DNA of 39,500 bases from Candidatus Aminicenantota bacterium (GTDB lineage Bacteria; Acidobacteriota; Aminicenantia; UBA2199), in NCBI GenBank assembly GCA_011772425.1, contig WVZO01000222.1, positions 12,969 through 52,468 on the forward strand, given 5' to 3'. This document shows positions 28,265 through 34,295 of this stretch, in pieces. Under the pieces are notes generated by a model, which was not told the DNA's origin, made no database searches, and worked only from the letters and a program-made list of their open reading frames with translations. The position numbers were made by a program, and so were the translations under genes. Each line of letters begins with the position of its first letter. Within the stretch, counting starts at the first letter, position 1.

Positions 28265-29002
28265 TTACGGCACCACGATACCGAATTTCTCCAACTGCTG
28301 GGAATCATCAGCAAAGGCGATGTGCGCGATATTGAAAAAATCCGCCATCCAATTATCCATATCATCAAACGCCGCATCACGAATCTTGGTTGCTTTTTGC
28401 GCCTCAGCTTTCAGCTTTTCCTGGATTTTATCCTTTTCCCTGGTGTTTCCCACTAAATCCAGTCCCTGTTGAAGGGTTTCAGCCGTGATATTGAAAGAGG
28501 CAAAACCTTCGATGATTTTGGGGGAGTTCAGGGCATTTTCGTAAAAATGGATGGTTTCAGGAAGCCATTTTTCAAATGACCTGGCGTGGGGGTCAGACAG
28601 GTGAAGCTGCTCCTGGATTTTATTGTCATCCTTGAACGCCACCTTCGCCACTTTCCTCATGCGCATGTAAAAGGCGTCGGCTTCTTGCCACGCCTCGTTA
28701 AAGGCCGTGGTGGCGTTAATTTGATCCTCGTAAGCCCTTATCTGGTCATGGTAGGTCTTATCAGCCAGGGTGACCTTGCCGTCACCCACCAGGATGCGGG
28801 GCTGGTCATAACCGTAAACGGCCAGGGGAGCATGAAGAGTGGTATCCTCTATCGAAAGATCGATGGCTACCCGGTTGGTCTTCAACCGCGATTCCATGGT
28901 CTCATAATAACTCTTATCTTTTTCCCCTGTTTCCTCAGTGGGTTGATTGGGGTCTTCAACCGTTTGATTTTGATCTTCAATCGTTTGATTTTGATCAGTC
29001 AT
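28265..29002 (-). CDS. Conserved-looking helical protein of unknown function
   Basis: A 245-residue protein that I do not recognise. It starts 19 bases after the stop of the repeat protein upstream, with AGAAGGAG 7 bases before the ATG. Residues 1-30 are a Gln/Asn/Glu/Thr-rich segment with repeated DQNQT(I/V)ED-like units. Residues 35-245 are predicted mostly helical (for example NEAWQEADAFYMRMRKVAKVAF and EKDKIQEKLKAEAQKATKIRDAAFDDM). There is no signal peptide or membrane helix. The composition is acidic, in contrast to the strongly basic upstream partner, which might hint at an interaction. Confidence 0.75.
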   Translation of the reverse strand: MTDQNQTIEDQNQTVEDPNQPTEETGEKDKSYYETMESRLKTNRVAIDLSIEDTTLHAPLAVYGYDQPRILVGDGKVTLADKTYHDQIRAYEDQINATTAFNEAWQEADAFYMRMRKVAKVAFKDDNKIQEQLHLSDPHARSFEKWLPETIHFYENALNSPKIIEGFASFNITAETLQQGLDLVGNTREKDKIQEKLKAEAQKATKIRDAAFDDMDNWMADFFNIAHIAFADDSQQLEKFGIVVP

Positions 29003-29021
29003 TTTTTTTCTCCTTCTTTCT

Positions 29022-29447
29022 TTATTTTTTATTTTTTGACTTCTTGTTTTTGCAGAGTATTAAAAAAGGGGTCCTGAATGCTGCAGAACGATTTCTAGAC
29101 GTTGCAGAGCCATTTCTAGATGTTGCAGGACGATTTCTAGACGCTGCAGAGCCATTTCTAGGGGCTGCAGGACGATTTCTAGACGCTGCAGAATGATTTC
29201 TAGGGGCTGTAGAACGATTTCTAGACGCTGCAGAGTCATTTCTAGGGTTTGCAGAACGATTTCTAGACGCCGCAGAGTCATTTCCAGGGGATGCATAATG
29301 ATATCTGAGAGCCTCATAAGGTTTTCCGGCAGCCGGGGAGCCGCCATCTTCCCGGGATATCTTTGTTTCACGCCCTTTAGGAGCTGTGAAAGCCCGGCTT
29401 GCCTTTATTTTTGTTCGCACCTTCTTATTAAAATGTAATTTGTTCAT
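29022..29447 (-). CDS. Basic heptapeptide-repeat protein
   Basis: The ORF begins with GTG at 29456 or, better by sense, ATG at 29447, giving 141-144 residues. The N-terminal 50 residues are basic and not repeated. Residues about 55-130 are heptapeptide repeats of the type SAASRNR and PAAPRNG, then a Lys-rich end. The repeats come from a 21-bp DNA array; since 21 is a multiple of three, several frames stay open, and a Leu-rich frame (EMALQRL-type, 29060-29371) is an alternative. A strong upstream promoter (29495-29523) and close spacing to the next gene support transcription, but whether this frame is translated is not proven. A nucleic-acid or acidic-partner binding role is only a guess from its charge. 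Confidence 0.5.
   Translation of the reverse strand: MNKLHFNKKVRTKIKASRAFTAPKGRETKISREDGGSPAAGKPYEALRYHYASPGNDSAASRNRSANPRNDSAASRNRSTAPRNHSAASRNRPAAPRNGSAASRNRPATSRNGSATSRNRSAAFRTPFLILCKNKKSKNKK
29080..29310. repeat. 21-bp tandem repeat array, about 11 units
   Basis: Units such as GACGCTGCAGAGCCATTTCTA and GGGGCTGCAGGACGATTTCTA alternate, giving a 42-bp higher-order period. Most units carry CTGCAG and end in ATTTCTA. Each unit is three times seven bases. Confidence 0.9.
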
Positions 29448-29494
29448 TTTTTTCACATTCCTTATCTTACTTACTTGAACAAATACAAGGGTGG

Positions 29495-29523
29495 ATTTTA
29501 AATCGAAAAAAAGTAGATGTCAA
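29495..29523 (-). promoter_or_regulatory. Near-consensus promoter of the repeat-protein operon
   Basis: On the minus strand TTGACA (29518-29523), 17-base spacer, TAAAAT (29495-29500), with the predicted start about 30-40 bases before the first codon. Confidence 0.75.
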
Positions 29524-29610
29524 ATGGGTGTTTTCGTTATTTTACTGGTTGAAAATTTTTGGTACTTCCCGAAATCATTTTATAATAGGAATTTCGAGTT
29601 TTGTTAAAAT

Positions 29611-30045
29611 TTAATTTATATCAATATTTTGTATATTTTTTTTGCCTTTTTTTTGACGTTTGTTTAATTTTTTCCTTTTAATTTGAGAATTTAACACAAC
29701 CTTGCGGAACCTGCCGGGGGTTAACCCCATATATTTCTTGAACAACAAGATAAAATGGTTTACATTGTTATAACCGATGATTTCGGCTAATTCCCTCACC
29801 TGTAAATCCCTGTTCTTCCTTAATAAATTGATACTCCAATATATTTTTTGTCCTTCCAGGAAAGACTGGAGGTAATAACAGGTTTCCTTAAGAAACGTAC
29901 GGGAGAGGTGTTCGGGGGTGACCTCCAGTTGCTGTGCCACCCATTCGGAATTTACTTTCCAGTAATCGTTGGGGGATACGTTTAGCACACATTCTACGAC
30001 CCGACAATGTAATTGTTGTTTTAATCTCTTTCGCCATCGTTTCAT
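29611..30045 (-). CDS. AraC-family DNA-binding protein (stand-alone DNA-binding domain)
   Basis: The 144-residue protein starts at the ATG at 30045, which has GGAG 8 bases upstream; the longer frame to 30126 adds residues without support. Two helix-turn-helix units of an AraC domain are visible: WVAQQLEVTPEHLSRTFLKE (about 35-55) and VRELAEIIGYNNVNHFILLF followed by KKYMGLTPGRFR (about 80-115). There is no sensing domain, so it is a minimal regulator, perhaps controlled by its own level or a partner. The C-terminus is very Lys/Arg/Asn-rich. It is divergent from the flavin-reductase remnant. Target genes cannot be read from the sequence. Confidence 0.85.
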   Translation of the reverse strand: MKRWRKRLKQQLHCRVVECVLNVSPNDYWKVNSEWVAQQLEVTPEHLSRTFLKETCYYLQSFLEGQKIYWSINLLRKNRDLQVRELAEIIGYNNVNHFILLFKKYMGLTPGRFRKVVLNSQIKRKKLNKRQKKGKKNIQNIDIN

Positions 30046-30104
30046 TGTCAATTCTCCTGGAATGTTTAATACGTAATAGTCGGACAAAAGGTTTTGTTTT
30101 CCGG

Positions 30105-30180
30105 CAAAAAATAGCCACAAAGGCACACGAAGAGGTTATTTTTTTTTAGCCGCGAAGACACGCGAAGGCACGCGAAGAAA
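30105..30180 (+). repeat. Short-period repeats (CGCGAAG / CACGAAG type)
   Basis: AGCCACAAAGGCACACGAAGAGG-like sequence is followed by AGCCGCGAAG, ACACGCGAAG and GCACGCGAAG, a roughly 10-bp period. The 30046-30392 gap between divergent genes consists of this block, the hairpin repeat and a promoter. Confidence 0.65.
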
Positions 30181-30193
30181 AGAAGAAAAATAA

Positions 30194-30280
30194 GGGGAAA
30201 CCACAGATTACCCAGATTACGCAGATTTTTTTATATTTTTTTTATAATCTGTGTAAATCTGTGTAATCTGTGGTTTTTTT
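30194..30280. repeat. Long hairpin repeat, copy A
   Basis: Arms 30198-30227 and 30246-30276 pair over about 30 bp (one 1-base indel, two mismatches) around an A/T loop. Each arm holds three units of ACAGATTAC-like 9-mers. The sequence, including the flanking GGGG, is the reverse complement of copy B at 33401-33484. Confidence 0.9.
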
Positions 30281-30292
30281 CAAATTTCTTTG

Positions 30293-30357
30293 TTGACATT
30301 CTCTTTTGTTTCCACTAATATATCCCATTATAAACATAGTTGGGCGGCGAAGCCGCC
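30293..30357 (+). promoter_or_regulatory. Strong promoter and GC hairpin before the flavin-reductase remnant
   Basis: TTGACA (30293-30298), 17-base spacer, TAATAT (30316-30321). The leader then has GGCGGC-GAA-GCCGCC (30343-30357). Confidence 0.7.
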
Positions 30358-30392
30358 ATTGAGCAACATAGCAAATACAAGGAGTTATCACC

Positions 30393-31000
30393 ATGAAACT
30401 CACAGTTTTGAATGGAAGTCCTAAAGGGGATAAAAGTATTACAATGCAATTTGTCCACTACATCGGCAAAGAGTTCCCACAACATGAACTGAAAATCTTT
30501 AACATCGCTGCGAGAATCAAAACGATTGAAAAAGATGTGCAGGTTTTCCAGGAGATTCTTGAGAGTATCCGGTCTTCAGACGGCATTTTGTGGGCTTCCC
30601 CGGTTCCGCGGACATACTTGTTTATGCAGGAACGATTAAAGACAGATACATATCTTCAAGATGGAAGGTATACATTGACAGAAGCTTTTTCACTGGTGAT
30701 GAGACACCGCTGAAGGGAAAACAGGTAGGATTTATCATTTCCGGTCCATTAAGCCAGGTGGCCAACCTCAGGCAAATCCTGGAGGCCCAGGTTGAAATTG
30801 GACAAAGCAATCTTGGGGGTTTTGTAACCGATGAATATGGAGATTCGGCGAGAATCGACAGTTCGCTGCAATATCTTGCCGGGCGTCTTGTTCAGTTTGC
30901 CCATAACAATTATACCCAATCAGCTACTTTTTTCGGTGTAGGTACGGCGAAAATCTTCAGGGACGTCTTTAGCGAAGAAGAAGAAAAAGGGGATAGTTGA
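30393..31000 (+). pseudogene. Remnant of an NAD(P)H-dependent flavin oxidoreductase gene (internal deletion and frameshift)
   Basis: The first frame (30393-30713) begins as a flavodoxin-fold reductase (LTVLNGSPKGDKSITMQF, then ESIRSSDGILWASPV) but turns into nonsense and stops at 30713. A second frame (about 30605-31000) carries what looks like the C-terminal part of the same kind of protein (ADILVYAGTIKDRYISSRW, LKGKQVGFIISGPLSQVANLRQ, GGFVTDEYGDSA, FFGVGTAKIFRD). From memory of this family, a middle section that should join DGILWA to ADI-V-AG is missing, and the last residues are also shortened. So the gene has probably lost an internal segment and changed frame near 30600-30620. The N-terminal GSPKG flavin-binding loop remains. 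A programmed frameshift is unlikely because the missing segment would not be restored. Confidence 0.75.
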
Positions 31001-31025
31001 CAAAAAATAGTATTTTGGTTATTAT
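30997..31025 (+). promoter_or_regulatory. Near-perfect promoter placed for a leaderless transcript
   Basis: TTGACA (30997-31002), 17-base spacer, TATTAT (31020-31025); the ATG at 31032 lies at the expected +1. The -35 overlaps the stop codon of the pseudogene. Confidence 0.75.
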
Positions 31026-31031
31026 TACAGC

Positions 31032-31511
31032 ATGACAAAAGTGACAGCGAAGGTGATACCTGTTTTGATGATATTATGGTTCCAGTTGATTTTTCCTGCC
31101 ACTGCGCGGGGGCAGACAACCTTTACCCAGGAAGACCGCAAAATTTTAATCGAATTAAAAGCCGCACTCACCCAGATAGACAAACGGTTTGAACAGGTAG
31201 ACAAACGGTTTGACCAGGTGGACAAGCGGTTTGCTGAACTGCGCCAGGACATGAATAACCGTTTCGAGCAATTTATGTCTTTCGTGTGGATACTGGCTGC
31301 GATTTTCGGTGCAATGACCGGGGTAACCATCGGCTTTGCCTTATGGGACAGGAGAACCATGATCCGGCCCTTTGAGACAAAAGTTTCGGAATTGGACAAA
31401 GGAATAAAAAATAACCGTGAAAATTATGATCAACTGATTGCTGTTTTAAAAGAATATGCCTCAAAAAATAAGAAGTTTGCCGATATAATCCAATCATTCA
31501 ATTTATTCTAG
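31032..31511 (+). CDS. Membrane protein with heptad coiled coil
   Basis: A 159-residue protein of unknown function. Residues 1-27 look like a signal peptide or first membrane segment, with a possible cleavage after ARG-Q. Residues 48-68 are three perfect-length heptads (QIDKRFE, QVDKRFD, QVDKRFA) encoded by a 21-bp DNA repeat (31173-31235), continuing as coiled coil to about 80. A membrane helix covers about 80-102 (SFVWILAAIFGAMTGVTIGFAL). The last 50 residues form a second helical segment. The layout suggests an oligomeric envelope protein with the coiled coil outside the cytoplasm. There is no ribosome site; the promoter sits so that the ATG is at or next to the transcript start. Confidence 0.75.
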   Translation: MTKVTAKVIPVLMILWFQLIFPATARGQTTFTQEDRKILIELKAALTQIDKRFEQVDKRFDQVDKRFAELRQDMNNRFEQFMSFVWILAAIFGAMTGVTIGFALWDRRTMIRPFETKVSELDKGIKNNRENYDQLIAVLKEYASKNKKFADIIQSFNLF

Positions 31512-31516
31512 CCAGG

Positions 31517-31547
31517 CTTACTCACCCTACTCAACTCACTCACCTAC
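31517..31547 (-). repeat. Dispersed GTTGAGT/GGTGAGT repeat
   Basis: The reverse complement contains GTTGAGTAGGGTGAGTAAG, 18 of 19 bases as at 6124-6142. A related copy is at 32785-32810. Confidence 0.65.
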
Positions 31548-31641
31548 TTCATCAAATCTCATCGTGCTCTACAAAGCTGTAATAGTCTTTGCTTTTAAAG
31601 ATAATATGGGAAAAAGGGACAAACGAAAAAAACAAACACCC

Positions 31642-31670
31642 TTGCATTTATCCAAAGAAAGTTGTAATAT
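31642..31670 (+). promoter_or_regulatory. Possible leaderless promoter of the deaminase gene
   Basis: TTGCAT (31642-31647), 17-base spacer, TAATAT (31665-31670), five bases before the ATG at 31676. The -35 matches the consensus at only three positions. Confidence 0.45.
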
Positions 31671-31675
31671 TAGAG

Positions 31676-32191
31676 ATGATAGAAAGACCTGAAAAAGATC
31701 AATATTATCTGAATATCGCCAAAGTGGTTTCCAGCCGTTCTACGTGTCTAAAAATGATGATGGGAGCCATTATTGTCAAAGAAGAGCAGATCATTTCCGC
31801 CGGTTATGCGGGCGCTCCCCGCCATACCAAAAGCTCAATGGAACATGGATTCTGCCTGAGGAAAAAATTGGGAATCCCTTCGGGAACCCAGTACGAATTG
31901 TGCCGCTCAGTTCATGCGGAACAAAACGCTATCATTAACGCAGCCCGGGCCGGTGTCAGCTTGCTGGGCGGCAATATATTCATCTACGGCGAATCACGCC
32001 AAACAAACAAACCTATCGATGCCTTTCCCTGCTTTATCTGCAAAAAAATGATCATCAACTGCGGATTAAACCGGGTGATTACCTCTGTCAAAGAAGAAGA
32101 AAAAAAGTATATGGTTTTTTCCGTGGAAGATTGGGTAAAAGAATGGCAGGATAACGATATTATTGAAGATAAGTACAAATACGGCCGGTAA
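31676..32191 (+). CDS. dCMP deaminase-like zinc enzyme
   Basis: A 171-residue cytidine/deoxycytidylate deaminase-family protein from the ATG at 31676; the frame is open 87 bases further upstream, but those residues are unlike the family. Zinc and catalytic residues are visible: His80 and Glu82 in VHAEQNAI, and Cys119 and Cys122 in PCFICKK. Extra Cys60 and Cys76 (GFC, ELC) match the second zinc-binding region seen in dCMP deaminases. The enzyme would convert dCMP to dUMP, feeding thymidylate synthesis; ComEB-type proteins in Bacillus belong here. A role on other cytidine-type nucleotides cannot be excluded. It precedes coaD by 89 bases that hold a 16-bp-period repeat. Confidence 0.85.
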   Translation: MIERPEKDQYYLNIAKVVSSRSTCLKMMMGAIIVKEEQIISAGYAGAPRHTKSSMEHGFCLRKKLGIPSGTQYELCRSVHAEQNAIINAARAGVSLLGGNIFIYGESRQTNKPIDAFPCFICKKMIINCGLNRVITSVKEEEKKYMVFSVEDWVKEWQDNDIIEDKYKYGR

Positions 32192-32202
32192 ATAGTTAAA
32201 TC

Positions 32203-32230
32203 AAGAAGTTGAGAAGATAAGAAGTTGAGA
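32203..32230 (+). repeat. 16-bp-period direct repeat AAGAAGTTGAGA
   Basis: AAGAAGTTGAGA occurs at 32203-32214 and 32219-32230, separated by AGAT. Confidence 0.75.
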
Positions 32231-32280
32231 TAGAGCTTTTAAGCATCAAAGAAGAATAACCATTACAAGCGAGGTTAAAA

Positions 32281-32799
32281 ATGAATGACAGAATCGCAGT
32301 TTACCCGGGTTCTTACGACCCGTTAACCAACGGGCACATCGATATCATCCAACGGGGTCTGAAAATTTTTGACAAAATTATTGTTGCCGCTTTAAAAAAC
32401 CCCGCCAAAACCTACCTGTTCACTTTAGAAGAACGATTAGAAATAATGAAAGAAACCTTTGGAAAAAACAAAAGGATAGAAATTGACTATTTTGAAGGAC
32501 TACTGGTAAATTACCTGAAAAAAAGAAACGTAAAAACTGTGGTAAGAGGGTTAAGAGCGATATCGGATTTTGAAATCGAATTCCAGATGGCCCTGATGAA
32601 CCGCCAGATTAATCAAGAAATAGAAACTATTTTCCTTGTTCCTTCGGTGAGCTACTCCTTTGTAAGCTCAAGACTGGTGAAAGAGGTATACCTTTTGGGA
32701 GGTGAAATCAGGTCCATGGTTCCCGATATCGTAGACCAAAAACTCAAAGGCAAATACGGCAATCACGGTATCGTGACAGCGCAAGAGTTGAGCGAGTAA
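32281..32799 (+). CDS. coaD: Phosphopantetheine adenylyltransferase
   Basis: A 172-residue enzyme of the usual size (about 160). It adenylylates 4'-phosphopantetheine to dephospho-CoA, the fourth step of CoA synthesis. Marks are AVYPGSYDPLTNGHIDI with the nucleotide-binding TNGH (16-19), VVRGLRAISDFEIEFQMALMN, and SYSFVSSRLVKEV (substrate and ATP loop). GAGGT lies 5 bases before the ATG. Its last codons and stop lie in a GTTGAGCGAG repeat. The following gene, 19 bases downstream, is a P-loop kinase that could act on its product. Confidence 0.96.
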   Translation: MNDRIAVYPGSYDPLTNGHIDIIQRGLKIFDKIIVAALKNPAKTYLFTLEERLEIMKETFGKNKRIEIDYFEGLLVNYLKKRNVKTVVRGLRAISDFEIEFQMALMNRQINQEIETIFLVPSVSYSFVSSRLVKEVYLLGGEIRSMVPDIVDQKLKGKYGNHGIVTAQELSE

Positions 32800-32810
32800 G
32801 GTGAGCGAGG
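32785..32810 (+). repeat. Dispersed GTTGAGYGAG repeat spanning the coaD stop codon
   Basis: The sequence GAGTTGAGCGAGTAAGG then GTGAGCGAGG contains the coaD stop (TAA, 32797-32799) and supplies the GAGG ribosome site of the next gene. It is related to 6105-6138. Confidence 0.65.
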
Positions 32811-32818
32811 CGTAAACA

Positions 32819-33382
32819 ATGGGCAGCGGCAATGTTATCCTGGCAGTCGTGGGACTGTGCGGGACAGGGAAATCCGTTGTAACCAGGTATATCGAGAAAA
32901 ACTATAAATTTAAGTCCATCTATTTCGGCGGCTTTGTACTGGAAGAAGTGAAAAAACGAAACCTGGAAATCAACAGCACCAACGAAAAATTAGTAAGAGA
33001 AGATTTACGCAAACAATACGGACTTGATGTGATGGCTAAAAAAGCCTTCAATACCATAGATTCCTATTTATCAGAGGGGTCTGACGTCATCATCGACGGT
33101 TTATACAGTTTTTCCGAATACATCTACCTGAAAGAAAAATTTCCCAAACAATTATTTCTCCTGGCTATCCATTCACCCAAAAAACTCAGATATCAAAGAC
33201 TGGGCAAACGCAAAATCAGACCCCTTACCCCGGAACAAGTAGATGAAAGAGATTTTTTTGAAATAAAGAATATCGAAAAGGCCGGCCCCATTGCTGCTGC
33301 CGACTATCATATTATCAATCACAGGAGTATCCACCGCTTGCACCAAACCATTCACAATATTATGAGAGATTTACTTGATTAA
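32819..33382 (+). CDS. UPF0200-like P-loop nucleotide kinase
   Basis: A 187-residue AAA/NMP-kinase-like protein. Walker A is GLCGTGKS (12-19). Further motifs LVREDLRKQYGLDVMAKK, VIIDGLYSFSEY, LLAIHSPKKLRYQRL and ADYHIINH follow the plan of the archaeal UPF0200/dephospho-CoA-kinase-like family. It lacks the DAD signature that follows the P-loop in standard CoaE. Known function of UPF0200 is not settled to my knowledge. Because it is 19 bases after coaD, it is a candidate for phosphorylating dephospho-CoA, but that is inference. It is cytoplasmic, and the ribosome site GAGG is 8 bases from the ATG. Confidence 0.82.
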   Translation: MGSGNVILAVVGLCGTGKSVVTRYIEKNYKFKSIYFGGFVLEEVKKRNLEINSTNEKLVREDLRKQYGLDVMAKKAFNTIDSYLSEGSDVIIDGLYSFSEYIYLKEKFPKQLFLLAIHSPKKLRYQRLGKRKIRPLTPEQVDERDFFEIKNIEKAGPIAAADYHIINHRSIHRLHQTIHNIMRDLLD

Positions 33383-33400
33383 TGTCTTCCCCTACCATGA

Positions 33401-33484
33401 AAAAAACCACAGATTACACAGATTACACAGATTATAAAAAAAATATAAAAAATCTGCGTAATCTGTGTAATCTGTGGTTTCCCC
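33401..33484. repeat. Long hairpin repeat, copy B
   Basis: Arms 33404-33433 and 33451-33480 pair over 30 bp with one mismatch around a 17-base A/T loop. It lies between convergent genes and may also act as a bidirectional terminator. It is an inverted copy of 30194-30280. Confidence 0.9.
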
Positions 33485-33517
33485 TTTTTCATTGTCTCCG
33501 GGTGACGACGCACGCCG

Positions 33518-34294
33518 TCATGACTGAGTATCAATCAACAGGGAAATTTTTTGGTTGATCAGGGAAGCCTGGTAAGCCGCACCAAAACCATTATCGATAT
33601 TCACCACACTAACGCCCCCGGAACAGGTATTTAACATAGATAAAAGAGCAGATACCCCGCCAAAATTGGCACCGTAACCGACAGAGGTGGGAACCGCAAT
33701 TACCGGCGTCGACGTTAAACCAGCCACCACAGAGGGAAGCGCCCCTTCCATTCCCGCCACCACAATTATCACACTGTAATCACTAAAACAGCCCTTCAAA
33801 TCAAGAATCCTGGACAAACAAGCCACTCCCACATCATAAGCTTTGTCCACTTTATTCCCCAGGTACAGCGCCGATACATAAGCTTCTTCCGCCACCCCTT
33901 CATCCGAAGAACCAGCAGAAATCACCAAAACCGCTCCTTTAAATTTCACTTCCGGTTTCCTGGCAAACGTAACAATGCGGGCTTTTTCATGATACACCAA
34001 CCGGGAACCCGGACAGCACGCAGACAGTTTCCCAAATTTATCAGCATCCACACGGGTAATCAATATATCTTCACCAATTTCGCTGAACCGGTTGATTATC
34101 TTTTCCAATTGTTCCATACTCTTTCCACTGCCGTATATGGCCTCAGGCAATCCCCTCCGGATTTTCCGGTGAAAGTCCAGTTTAATATCTCCCATATCTC
34201 TATAAGGAAAATTCTCCAAAAACGCTAAAAACTCTTTTTCCGATAATTTCCCATCTTTTAATAATTTTATATGTTTGCTTAATTGTTCTTTCAT
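33518..34294 (-). CDS. larB: LarB-type pyridinium-3,5-biscarboxylic acid mononucleotide synthase
   Basis: A 258-residue protein from the ATG at 34294, one base after the stop of the upstream DUF362 gene (TGAAATG), so translation is coupled. Its C-terminal half is related to PurE/AIR carboxylase: VLVISAGSSDEGVAEEAYVSA, YDVGVACLSRIL and VVAGMEGALPSVVAGL followed by PVIAVPTSVGYGA are LarB signatures. LarB carboxylates and hydrolyses nicotinic acid adenine dinucleotide as the first step to the nickel-pincer nucleotide of lactate racemase. LarA, LarC and LarE are not in the window, so the rest of the pathway must be elsewhere or the protein has another task. Length matches the family (about 250). 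Confidence 0.9.
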   Translation of the reverse strand: MKEQLSKHIKLLKDGKLSEKEFLAFLENFPYRDMGDIKLDFHRKIRRGLPEAIYGSGKSMEQLEKIINRFSEIGEDILITRVDADKFGKLSACCPGSRLVYHEKARIVTFARKPEVKFKGAVLVISAGSSDEGVAEEAYVSALYLGNKVDKAYDVGVACLSRILDLKGCFSDYSVIIVVAGMEGALPSVVAGLTSTPVIAVPTSVGYGANFGGVSALLSMLNTCSGGVSVVNIDNGFGAAYQASLINQKISLLIDTQS

Positions 34295-34295
34295 T

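Noticed and set aside
28070..28456. 128-residue plus-strand ORF after the receiver-kinase
   Set aside because: It covers the palindromic repeat and then runs antisense to the 28265-29002 gene.
29080..29310. Possible CRISPR array
   Set aside because: Units are contiguous 21-bp repeats with no unique spacers and no cas genes nearby.
29060..29371. Leu-rich alternate frame (EMALQRL heptads) as the real gene
   Set aside because: No ribosome site was seen before its ATG, whereas the 29022-29447 frame fits the promoter and the spacing to the next gene; kept only as an alternative.
30393..31000. Programmed ribosomal frameshift in the flavin reductase
   Set aside because: Joining the two frames would still lack the middle of the protein and there is no slippery site with structure at the junction, so gene decay is simpler.
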